Positions 1-7,702 of a stretch of 64,000 bases of DNA are shown piece after piece; the first letter of the stretch is position 1, and each line of letters opens with the position of its first letter. Under the pieces are notes generated by a model. That model was not told the origin of the DNA. It saw nothing but the letters and a program-made list of their open reading frames with translations, and made no database searches. Source of the stretch: Lutimaribacter pacificus (GTDB taxonomy: Bacteria; Pseudomonadota; Alphaproteobacteria; Rhodobacterales; Rhodobacteraceae); assembly GCF_900142185.1 (NCBI RefSeq), contig NZ_FQZZ01000008.1, forward strand, positions 62,001 to 126,000, read 5' to 3'. The position numbers and the translations under genes are program-made.

Positions 1-8
1 CCCGCTGA
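1..8 (+). CDS. 3' end of an upstream gene (stop codon only)
   Basis: A TGA at 6-8 overlaps the ATG of the following permease as TGATG, the usual coupling of two permease genes in a carbohydrate ABC operon. Only two codons and the stop lie in the window, so the identity as the partner MalF-type permease is inference from context. Confidence 0.3.
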
Positions 9-856
9 TGACCCGCGCCGCACAGGCATTGAAGGGTCTGACCCCCGGCAAGGTGCTGACCTTCCTCGTACTGCTTGGCGGCGCATGGGTGGTGATCTTT
101 CCCTATGTCTGGATGATCTCGTCCAGCCTGAAGCCGACCGACGAAGTCTATGACGCCGATTTCACCATCTGGCCAAAGACCTTCGCCGGGGTTCAGAACT
201 ATCTGGACGTGCTGATCGAACAGCCCTATCCGACGTTCCTGCTGAACAGCCTGATCGTGTGCGCCGGTGTGCTGGCGGTGCAGCTCGTCACGGCGATCCC
301 GGCGGCCTATGCGCTGGCAAAGCTGAAATTCCGGGGCGCGACCATCCTTCTGGGCACCGTGATCGCCTGCATCACCATCCCGATCAACGTCACCTCGATC
401 CCGCTTTACCTCGGGCTGGTGAGGGCCGGGCTTCTCGATACCTATTTCTCGATGATGTTCCCGTTTCTCGTGTCGGTCTTTGCGATCTTCCTGTTCCGGC
501 AGTTCTTCAAATCCTACCCGGAGTCGATCATCGAAGCGGCCCGCGTCGACGGCTTTTCCGAGATCGAGATCGTGCTGCGCCTGATCGTGCCCGCCGCCGT
601 GCCCGCAGTGGCGGCGTTTTCGGTCTTTTCCTTCGTGGCGCACTGGAACGATCTCTACTGGCCGCTGATCGTCGTTCAAAGCCAGGACAAGATGACCGCC
701 TCCCTGTCGATGATGCAATACCGCTCGGAATTCGACATCAACTATGGACGCACCTTCGCTGCGGCAACGGTGGTGACCATCCCGATGCTGATCGTGTTCT
801 TCTTCGCCCGCCGCGCCTTTGTGCGCGGGATCACCATGTCGGGGGTGAAAGGCTAG
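8..856 (+). CDS. Carbohydrate ABC transporter permease, MalG type
   Basis: Inner-membrane permease subunit of a CUT1-type sugar importer, 282 aa, the usual MalG-family length. A first membrane segment (about residues 16-36) is followed by several more. The cytoplasmic EAA loop that contacts the ATPase is clear at about residues 176-195 (EAARVDGFSEIEIVL, then the VP of the family pattern). The ATG overlaps the stop of the preceding gene, so it is probably the second permease of an operon lying mostly outside the window. It faces the minus-strand hyu operon tail-to-tail across 162 bp. Substrate cannot be read from the sequence; a sugar, polyol or glycerol-phosphate are all possible. Confidence 0.9.
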   Translation: MTRAAQALKGLTPGKVLTFLVLLGGAWVVIFPYVWMISSSLKPTDEVYDADFTIWPKTFAGVQNYLDVLIEQPYPTFLLNSLIVCAGVLAVQLVTAIPAAYALAKLKFRGATILLGTVIACITIPINVTSIPLYLGLVRAGLLDTYFSMMFPFLVSVFAIFLFRQFFKSYPESIIEAARVDGFSEIEIVLRLIVPAAVPAVAAFSVFSFVAHWNDLYWPLIVVQSQDKMTASLSMMQYRSEFDINYGRTFAAATVVTIPMLIVFFFARRAFVRGITMSGVKG

Positions 857-1018
857 GCGTTTCGTCAGGCGGGGGGTGGAGGGATCATTCGTGGCACAAC
901 GGCGCCGCCTGATTGCAACATTCTGATCGGGCCCTGCATTGAGACGGTTCCCCATGACACCGCCCCGTCGACAGTACCTCCTACCCGGCTGACGCCAAAT
1001 TAACCTGACAAAACCGGT
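857..1018. other. Convergent intergenic region
   Basis: Spacer of 162 bp between two converging genes. An 8-bp inverted repeat (TCAGGCGG at 865-872, CCGCCTGA at 905-912) with a long loop could form a weak bidirectional terminator, but there is no clear T tract. No gene seen. Confidence 0.3.
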
Positions 1019-2290
1019 TCACTCGACCGACGCGATCCCGGCCCGCTCCAGCATCGCGTGCAAAAGGACACTTGCTCCCGCAGCAAGGTCTTGTGGTGCC
1101 GCATATTCCTGAACATTGTGACTTATCCCCTCGCGGCACTGCACAAATACCATGGCTGTAGGCGCAAGCTCGGCGATGTTCGAAGCATCATGCAAAGCGC
1201 CGCTCGGCAGATTGACATAGTCAAGATCAAGCTTGCGCGCAGCCGTTTCAAGCAAAGAAACACAATTGCCGTCGAAGTTCCGCGGCGGGATTGCGAACCG
1301 CCGAGACACGTCCGCCTTGCAACCGTACTCCCGCGCCGCAGCATGGCATGCCTGGGTGCAATCTTCCTCCAATCGGGCAAGTACGGCTTTATCTGGATGA
1401 CGGATATCTATGACCAAATCGGTATGGCCTGCGATGGTACTGGGGCCATCCGTCATCGACGTCAGGCGGCCGACGCTGACACGTGCATCAGCCCCTGCGG
1501 CGATTCCGACCTTGCGCAGAGCCACAAGGATCGCGCCGGCCGCCAACAACGCATCCTGGCGTGAGTCCAACGGCGTCGTCCCCGCATGGCCATCGCGCCC
1601 GGTAATGGCCACATCGAGCCAACGCAGCCCCTGAACCGAGGTCACGACGCCGACTTGTGCACCGGAATCGTACAGAATGGGGCCCTGCTCGATATGCAAT
1701 TCAAAGAAGGAATCGAGCGGCAGGTCCGCTGGTCGCATATCGCCGCGCCAGCCGCTGTCCTGCACATCGTCAGCAAAGCGCGTTCCATCCGACGACATGA
1801 TGTTATCGAGTTCCTCGTCGCCAATTCGACCGGCATACCAGGCTGAGCCCAGCAAACCGGGGGCGAAGCGGACACCCTCTTCATTGGTCCAGTTGATGAC
1901 CGCCAGCGGCGCCTCGGTTTCTATCCCGGCATCGTTCAGCGCCTCGACCACCTCCAATGCGGCCAGAACGCCGGAAATACCATCGAACCGGCCACCGTGA
2001 GGCTGGGTGTCGAGGTGGCTGCCGGCTGCGACAGGGGGCCGGTTCGAATCCCGCCCTTGCCGCAAAGCAAACATGTTACCCGCGCGATCCGAATGCACAG
2101 TCAGCCCGGCATTTCGGCACCAACCTGCAAAGAGATCGCGCGCAGCGACATCCTCGGGTGACAGGGCAAGGCGGCAATTTCCGGTATCTTCGACAATACC
2201 TATGCGGGCAAGCTCCATATGGCGGGCCCAAAGGCGATCAGTGTCGATACGTGGTGTATTGCTGCGGGCAGCTTTCAGTGCGTCGTTCAC
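1019..2290 (-). CDS. M20-family Zn hydrolase (N-carbamoyl-L-amino-acid hydrolase / allantoate amidohydrolase type)
   Basis: Predicted cytoplasmic metallo-amidohydrolase of 423 aa, the usual family length, expected to cleave an N-carbamoyl amino acid or ureido acid to amine, CO2 and ammonia. Metal-binding pattern visible: GSHLDT (90-95), RFDG with D103, NWTNEEG with E137-E138, FELHIEQGP with H199, and SHN near the C terminus. A longer in-frame extension exists, but I chose GTG at 2290: AAGGAG lies just upstream and the GTGA overlaps the permease stop. It is the last gene of the hyuA-hyuB-ABC operon, where a HyuC-type enzyme completing hydantoin breakdown would be expected. Allantoate amidohydrolase is the main alternative; family members cannot be told apart by eye. 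Confidence 0.85.
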   Translation of the reverse strand: MNDALKAARSNTPRIDTDRLWARHMELARIGIVEDTGNCRLALSPEDVAARDLFAGWCRNAGLTVHSDRAGNMFALRQGRDSNRPPVAAGSHLDTQPHGGRFDGISGVLAALEVVEALNDAGIETEAPLAVINWTNEEGVRFAPGLLGSAWYAGRIGDEELDNIMSSDGTRFADDVQDSGWRGDMRPADLPLDSFFELHIEQGPILYDSGAQVGVVTSVQGLRWLDVAITGRDGHAGTTPLDSRQDALLAAGAILVALRKVGIAAGADARVSVGRLTSMTDGPSTIAGHTDLVIDIRHPDKAVLARLEEDCTQACHAAAREYGCKADVSRRFAIPPRNFDGNCVSLLETAARKLDLDYVNLPSGALHDASNIAELAPTAMVFVQCREGISHNVQEYAAPQDLAAGASVLLHAMLERAGIASVE

Positions 2291-3249
2291 AATCCACGCT
2301 CCTTGCGACCGGAGACCAGTTGCGACACCATCACCGCCAGAACCAGCGCGCCGCCATAGAAAAGATCCTGAACAAAGGTGCGGAAACCCAGAACCGACAG
2401 CCCATTGATCCCGGTCACAAGAAAATAGACCGCGATGACCGATCCCCACGGATTGAACCGTCCGGGCCGAATGCAGGTTGCCCCCAGAAAGGCAGCGGCA
2501 AAAGCCGGCAACAAGAGGAAGGTGCCAGAGCTCGGGTTCGCCGAACCTGTGGTCCCGGTATACAAGATCCCGGCAAAAGCCCCCAGAACGCCTGACAGCA
2601 CGAAAGCGGTCAGCCTGACCTTTCCGACGGCCACACCCGTCAGTCGGCCAACCTCTCGTCCGCGTCCGGTGAACAGAAGGTGTTGACCAAAAGCGGTGTA
2701 GCTGAGCATGTACCAGATCAGGAATGCCAGCGCGATGGCATAGTAGAATGCAACCGGAATGCCCATCACCCGCTGAATGATCACCCATTCCATCAGTACC
2801 GGCGACACGCCGGAAATCGTCTGCGAGTTCCCGATCCACAGGGTAATGCCATGCAGGAATGTGCCCACGCCAAGGGTAACGATCAATGAATGCACACGGA
2901 AATAAAGCGTGATCGCACCGTTGATCAATCCGATGAACGCCCCGATCGCCAAACCCAACGGCAGCACAAGCGCCAGCGGCAAATCCATCCGCGCATCCAG
3001 AATTGCCGTCGCCATCGACACCAGCGTCAGCGTCTGGGCGATCGACAGGTCGAAATCACCCGCCGTCAACGGAATCATCAGGCCCAGCGTGACGATGACG
3101 AGCACCGCTTCGGACCCGAAGATGGTTGAAAAATTCGACCATGTCAGAAAAGTGTCCGGTCGCAGGGCGCCAAAAAGCGCGATGAAGGCCACCCAGACGA
3201 TGACAAGACCAAACCGTTCCAGTTGGTAGGCAAGATCACTCTTCTGCAT
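2287..3249 (-). CDS. Sugar/nucleoside-type ABC transporter permease (RbsC family)
   Basis: Integral membrane subunit, 320 aa and strongly hydrophobic with about 8-10 membrane segments; sequences such as GDFDLSIAQTLTLVS match the BPD_transp_2 family (RbsC/XylH/AraH). I chose ATG at 3249 because GGTGGA lies at good spacing and the start sits one base after the ATPase stop; an ATG 33 bp upstream inside the ATPase gene is possible. The 3' end overlaps the amidohydrolase by 4 bp. In this operon the cargo is more likely the hydantoin or ureide handled by the neighbouring enzymes than a sugar; that is inference. Confidence 0.88.
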   Translation of the reverse strand: MQKSDLAYQLERFGLVIVWVAFIALFGALRPDTFLTWSNFSTIFGSEAVLVIVTLGLMIPLTAGDFDLSIAQTLTLVSMATAILDARMDLPLALVLPLGLAIGAFIGLINGAITLYFRVHSLIVTLGVGTFLHGITLWIGNSQTISGVSPVLMEWVIIQRVMGIPVAFYYAIALAFLIWYMLSYTAFGQHLLFTGRGREVGRLTGVAVGKVRLTAFVLSGVLGAFAGILYTGTTGSANPSSGTFLLLPAFAAAFLGATCIRPGRFNPWGSVIAVYFLVTGINGLSVLGFRTFVQDLFYGGALVLAVMVSQLVSGRKERGL

Positions 3250-3250
3250 G

Positions 3251-4774
3251 TCATTCCACCGTTTCATAGCAAGCTTTGGCAATTCCTGATTTGGTCACGT
3301 CAGGCCCCTTCAGTTCCGCTTTGATCCGGCCCCTGTCGAAAACGAGGACCCGATGCGCGATGATTTCCAGTTGTTCGAATTCCGACGTCGCGCAGATTAC
3401 TGCGCCTCCGGCGGCGCAGACTGACATCAGGTGATCGTAAATCTCCTGGCGCGCGCCCACGTCGATGCCTTGCGTCGGTTCGTCCAGCAACACCAGCTGA
3501 GGTTGCAACTGCAGCCATTTACCCAGCACCAACTTCTGCTGGTTCCCCCCCGACAATTCCGACGCTGGCTGGTCCGGTGACGCCGCCTTGACAGTGAACC
3601 TGCGTATCAAATCCATGGTGATACCGCGAAGTTTCCGGTGGTTGAGCGCCAAACCCCTACCCAGCAACGGCAACGTGACGTTCTCCGTCAGGCTCAGGTC
3701 CGGCGCAATCCCTGCCCGCTGCCGGTCTGCGGGAATGAACGCAATGCGCGCGGCGATAGCATTGCCTGGACGCATCCCGGCGATATCGTATGTCTGCCCA
3801 TTCAGGACCAGTTTCCCCGCGTTGGCCGAATGCGCACCCGCGATCAGCATCGGAACCTCGTCGTGACCCGCGCCAATCAGCCCCGTCAGACCAAGGATTT
3901 CGCCGGGTTGTACCGACAGCGCGACATCCTTCAGGATCGCCCCCGACAATCCATCCACCTGCACCATTGGCTCAGCCGCGGGCAATACGTCAACGCGCCG
4001 ATCTACGGCAACTGTGCGCCCGACGATAGCCTGCACCAAATCGGCCCGGCCGGTCGCGGCGGTCTCGAAAGTGCCGATTACCTTGCCATCACGCAAAACC
4101 GTAGAGCGATCGGTGACCTCAAGAACCTCGTCGATATCGTGGCTGACGAAAATGATGGAAACGCCACGCGATGTCAGCCGCCGTATCATGGCAAAAAGTT
4201 CGCGCACGTCCTCTTGCGGCAGAAACGGTGTCGGTTCGTCCAGAACCAGGACACCCGGTGCGCCGTGGTGGCGATGTTCCTGCACCCGGTCAGCGGCGCG
4301 CACGATTGCAAGCTGCGCGCGCTTCACCGGCGAAAGTTCCCCGACACGCTGCTGCGGCAGAAGTTCCAGGTGATGCTCGGCGAACAACTTGCGTGCGCGC
4401 TCGGCCTCGGCCCGCCAGTTGATCCGCCAGGGATTGAGGCGCTCGTGATCGCCGGCAATCAGATTCTCCAATACCGTCGCTTCGGGCAACAGGCCGAGAT
4501 TCTGATGGACGAACGCAAGGCCATGCGCCTCGCTTCGGCCAAGGGGCATTGGCAAAGGGATCGGCTGGCCGTCGATTTCCAGCGTCCCGGCATCGGGTGC
4601 GTGGAAACCGGACAGAACCTTTATCAATGTTGATTTTCCCGATCCATTCGTTCCCAGAAGGCCATGCACCTCGCCGGGAACGACGGTGAGATCCGCGCAA
4701 TCCAGCGCGCGGACCCCGCCAAAGGTCTTGGTCAGGCCCCGCAGGGCCAGACGCGGAATTGCCGCTTGGCTCAC
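3251..4774 (-). CDS. Sugar-type ABC transporter ATP-binding protein, two fused ATPase domains
   Basis: RbsA/MglA-like ATPase of 507 aa with two nucleotide-binding domains in one chain. The N-terminal domain has Walker A GTNGSGKST (41-49) and Walker B LVLDEP, but its signature reads ELSPVKRAQ instead of LSGGQ. The C-terminal half has the degenerate Walker A typical of the family (GLIGAGHDE), a proper signature LSGGNQQK and LLDEPTQGIDVGAR. The ATG overlaps the binding-protein stop as ATGA, so translation is probably coupled. It energises the permease encoded immediately downstream. Confidence 0.92.
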   Translation of the reverse strand: MSQAAIPRLALRGLTKTFGGVRALDCADLTVVPGEVHGLLGTNGSGKSTLIKVLSGFHAPDAGTLEIDGQPIPLPMPLGRSEAHGLAFVHQNLGLLPEATVLENLIAGDHERLNPWRINWRAEAERARKLFAEHHLELLPQQRVGELSPVKRAQLAIVRAADRVQEHRHHGAPGVLVLDEPTPFLPQEDVRELFAMIRRLTSRGVSIIFVSHDIDEVLEVTDRSTVLRDGKVIGTFETAATGRADLVQAIVGRTVAVDRRVDVLPAAEPMVQVDGLSGAILKDVALSVQPGEILGLTGLIGAGHDEVPMLIAGAHSANAGKLVLNGQTYDIAGMRPGNAIAARIAFIPADRQRAGIAPDLSLTENVTLPLLGRGLALNHRKLRGITMDLIRRFTVKAASPDQPASELSGGNQQKLVLGKWLQLQPQLVLLDEPTQGIDVGARQEIYDHLMSVCAAGGAVICATSEFEQLEIIAHRVLVFDRGRIKAELKGPDVTKSGIAKACYETVE

Positions 4775-5877
4775 TCCGCCACCTTCCAGAGCTTGCGGTA
4801 GCCTTCGACATAGGCATCGCCATAACCTTTGGATGCCTCGGCAGGATCACCCACATCGGCAATGTTGTCGGCGGTAAAGACCCGCAGCGGCACCTTGCTG
4901 TCGGTCACCGCGTCCAGCCCGCAAAGCAGCCGCATCTCGGCATCCAGCATCGCATGGGCAATCCAGTCCAGGTTCTCACCGATATCCATCTCGACCGTGC
5001 CTTCGCGGATCAGGTCGAGCACAAAGGGGGTGCCGTTGAAAGTGGCCACCTTGACCGTGTCGCGCTTGCCGGAAATGGCAATTGCCGGGGTCACGAAAGT
5101 CGACATGCTGTCATAGATCGGAATGACATAGTTGATGTCGGGGTTCGCCTGCAGCTTACCCTGAACCGTCGGTTGGATGCGGGTCGCCCAGTCGACGATT
5201 GGCACGTTCACGATTTCATAGGCGCAATCGGGGCATTTGGCGAAGCCTTCGGTCAAGCCATCCACCAGGCTATCCGTCGAAAGCGCCTCGTTCGAGACGA
5301 TGATCAGCGCGTTCACCTTGGCGTCGGTCTGGGCAATCGTCCAGTCGGCCATCAATGTACCCGCCTGCTTGTAGTCGATTGCGGTATTCGCATCGACCCC
5401 GGCCGGGGCCGGAATTTCCAGCCCGGTCAGGTGCGATGTGACCACTTTGACCCCTGCTGCCTGCGCTGTCTTTACCTGCGGCTCGAAAAAGCGCGGGTCA
5501 GCGCCAGCCAGAAGCGACACGAGATCAAAGCCGTTGTTCGCGGCATAATCCATCCCCTGAATCCATTGGGTCGGGTTGCCCTGGTTTTCCCACTGGGCAT
5601 GTTTGAAGCCCAGTTCCCTGGCCAGCGCATCCTTTTGGTCAGCAATCGTCTTGATAAAGGGAATCGCGCTCGAGGCCGGAACCGTCAGGATCGACTTGCC
5701 CTCCATGCAGGACCGGGCGTCAAACGGCTCGCCTGGCGCCGTGAACTCGGGAATGCCCGAGTAGGATTCAATATTGGATCTGGCGGCGGCCGCCGGATCG
5801 TCCTGTGCCGATGCCGGCACAGCAACCGCCATCATCAGGGCCGAAAACAGCCCCGTTCCTTTGAGCATTCTGATCAT
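4771..5877 (-). CDS. Periplasmic substrate-binding protein of the sugar-type ABC importer
   Basis: 368-aa secreted binding protein of the Peripla_BP_4 (RbsB/XylF-like) fold. A signal peptide runs to about residue 24 (MMAVAVPASA, then QDD). The mature part has the usual alternating features, with several Cys residues (SCMEGK, CPDC). Start: ATG at 5877 has GGAG eight bases upstream; a second ATG nine bases further in is possible. It is transcribed after hyuB with a 53-bp gap and before the ATPase. As binding protein it sets the specificity of the importer; the ligand is unknown but the flanking hydantoinase and carbamoylase genes suggest a cyclic ureide or lactam. Confidence 0.88.
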   Translation of the reverse strand: MIRMLKGTGLFSALMMAVAVPASAQDDPAAAARSNIESYSGIPEFTAPGEPFDARSCMEGKSILTVPASSAIPFIKTIADQKDALARELGFKHAQWENQGNPTQWIQGMDYAANNGFDLVSLLAGADPRFFEPQVKTAQAAGVKVVTSHLTGLEIPAPAGVDANTAIDYKQAGTLMADWTIAQTDAKVNALIIVSNEALSTDSLVDGLTEGFAKCPDCAYEIVNVPIVDWATRIQPTVQGKLQANPDINYVIPIYDSMSTFVTPAIAISGKRDTVKVATFNGTPFVLDLIREGTVEMDIGENLDWIAHAMLDAEMRLLCGLDAVTDSKVPLRVFTADNIADVGDPAEASKGYGDAYVEGYRKLWKVAE

Positions 5878-5930
5878 TTCCTTGTCTCCCTGGTTGGTTT
5901 CGTCATTATCCTTGACGCAACACGCCGGGA

Positions 5931-7691
5931 TCATCGCCCGGCGCGCAGTTCCTCGGTTGCGGCAGCGTCCAGCCGAACGCCATCCACGATAGCTACGCCG
6001 TAATTCTCGCGGGCAGCATCGACTTCCAGCAACCCGTCGAGCACATCTCTGAGAACGTCCTCGGGGGTGCGGGAAAATGGATCGCCATACCCCCCACCAC
6101 AGGGGCCGTAGGCCACGAGACGGTCGCCCTTGGCCAGTCGCCGATAGGGGATTTTTGACGGCAGTTCTTCTTTCTGGCCGTCCGCATGCAGCAATTCCAC
6201 ATGGGCCGGTGCCCCGTCCTTGCCGCCGGCAAATCCCCATGGTGCGAACCTCTGACCATCGCCTTCGACCGAAACCGCGCCATCCTCAAGCAACTCGAAG
6301 GACCGGATCGAGCCGATGCCACCCCGCCATTGCCCCACGCCGGCGACGTTCTCGCGCAGTTCGTAGTTCAGCACGCGCAAAGGCAGGTGGCTTTCGATGT
6401 CCTCCACGGGGTTGTTGCGGGTGTTGGCATAGAGAGTATCGACCGCATCCATCCCGTCCTTGCCAGAGCGGCCGCCATATGCGCCTTCCATGATCTCCAT
6501 ATGGACCCAGGGCCCCGATGCGTTCTGACCCGAGAACGCCATGACGCGCAGGTTCCCGATCCCGGCACTGACTTGCCTTGGTACAGCCGGCGCAATCGCC
6601 TTCATGACCGTGTCGGCCACCGCATTTCCCGGACAGAAACGGGCAATGACGGGAGCAGGGAAAATCGGGTTTGCAAGACAGCCCTCGGGGGCATGGATGG
6701 AAATCGGCCGGGTCAGCCCGCTGTTCTGAGGAATCGCGCCGTATTCATCGCTATCCAACAGGATCGACCGCAACGTCAGCCAGACCGCACAATCGACGGT
6801 TCCGACCAAGGGCATGTTGATCGGCTTGTTCGGCGTCTGCGGAGCCGTTCCGGTAAGGTCGACCAGAATGTCGCTTCCGTCGATCGTCAGGGTCACCTCG
6901 ATCGGAAGTTCCTTGAGCGCGGGATCGTCGCTGTCGAGATAGCCGTCGATATAGGTGCGCGCGTTGTATTTGCCGTCCGGGATCGCCGCGATGGCATCGC
7001 GCATCAGCTTTTCGGAATAGTCGAGCAAGTCTTCATATGCGCCCGTCACGGTTTCGAGCCCATATTTGTCAAGCAGATCGGAATAACGATCCGCACCAAT
7101 CCGGGCTGCGGCAACCTGGGCCTCCATATCGCCGACCACAAGATCGGCGATACGAATATTGGACCGAAGGATTTGCCAGACCGGCTCCACTTTCTTGCCC
7201 GCGTCATAGACTCGAACAGCCTTGAATTGCAGCCCTTCCGCATAGGCATCGACCGCGTCGACGATACCGCAACTGCCCGGCGTCAATGCCCCGATATCCA
7301 GGTGGTGGGCCGTAGTGACCGAGAAACCGGCCAGCTTTCCCTGGTGAAAGATCGGGACGGCAAACCCGACATCGGGCCCGTGCGAAGCACCGGCATAAGC
7401 ATCGTTGTGCATGAAGACGTCGCCGGGCTGGACCACGTCGCCACGAGCCTCAAGCTCGCGCATGATACCCTCGATATAGCCCGGAATCGGCCCCGATTGC
7501 AGCGGCGTGGACATCGTGCATTCGCACAGTTGTCGCCCGGTGGCGTCGGTCAGGGCGGCGCCGAAATCCTCGCTTTCCCGAATGATGCTGGAATAGCTCA
7601 TACGCATCAGCTTATGGCCCATTTCGACGGCGATATTCTCAAGCGCGCCGTGGATCACGGCCGCGAGAAACGGATCAACGCGGGTTTGCAT
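5931..7691 (-). CDS. hyuB: Hydantoinase B / oxoprolinase B family subunit
   Basis: 586-aa B subunit of the ATP-dependent hydantoinase/5-oxoprolinase family, the usual length. The N terminus (DPFLAAVIHGALENIAVEMG) and internal blocks such as SIIRESEDFGAALTD, MHNDAYAGASHGPD and GAYGGRSGKDGMD are diagnostic. With HyuA it uses ATP to open a five-membered cyclic amide (N-methylhydantoin, hydantoin or 5-oxoproline). Two in-frame ATGs lie six bases apart (7697 and 7691); AAGGAG sits one base before the first and seven before the second, so I chose 7691. It follows hyuA by 11 bp and precedes the transporter genes. N-methylhydantoinase and acetone-carboxylase relatives share the fold. Confidence 0.9.
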   Translation of the reverse strand: MQTRVDPFLAAVIHGALENIAVEMGHKLMRMSYSSIIRESEDFGAALTDATGRQLCECTMSTPLQSGPIPGYIEGIMRELEARGDVVQPGDVFMHNDAYAGASHGPDVGFAVPIFHQGKLAGFSVTTAHHLDIGALTPGSCGIVDAVDAYAEGLQFKAVRVYDAGKKVEPVWQILRSNIRIADLVVGDMEAQVAAARIGADRYSDLLDKYGLETVTGAYEDLLDYSEKLMRDAIAAIPDGKYNARTYIDGYLDSDDPALKELPIEVTLTIDGSDILVDLTGTAPQTPNKPINMPLVGTVDCAVWLTLRSILLDSDEYGAIPQNSGLTRPISIHAPEGCLANPIFPAPVIARFCPGNAVADTVMKAIAPAVPRQVSAGIGNLRVMAFSGQNASGPWVHMEIMEGAYGGRSGKDGMDAVDTLYANTRNNPVEDIESHLPLRVLNYELRENVAGVGQWRGGIGSIRSFELLEDGAVSVEGDGQRFAPWGFAGGKDGAPAHVELLHADGQKEELPSKIPYRRLAKGDRLVAYGPCGGGYGDPFSRTPEDVLRDVLDGLLEVDAARENYGVAIVDGVRLDAAATEELRAGR

Positions 7692-7702
7692 CTGCATTCT
7701 CC

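Noticed and set aside
1058-1564. Plus-strand frames opposite the Zn hydrolase and other operon genes in 1-10 kb
   Set aside because: No recognisable motifs and unnatural composition; opposite strand genes are well supported.
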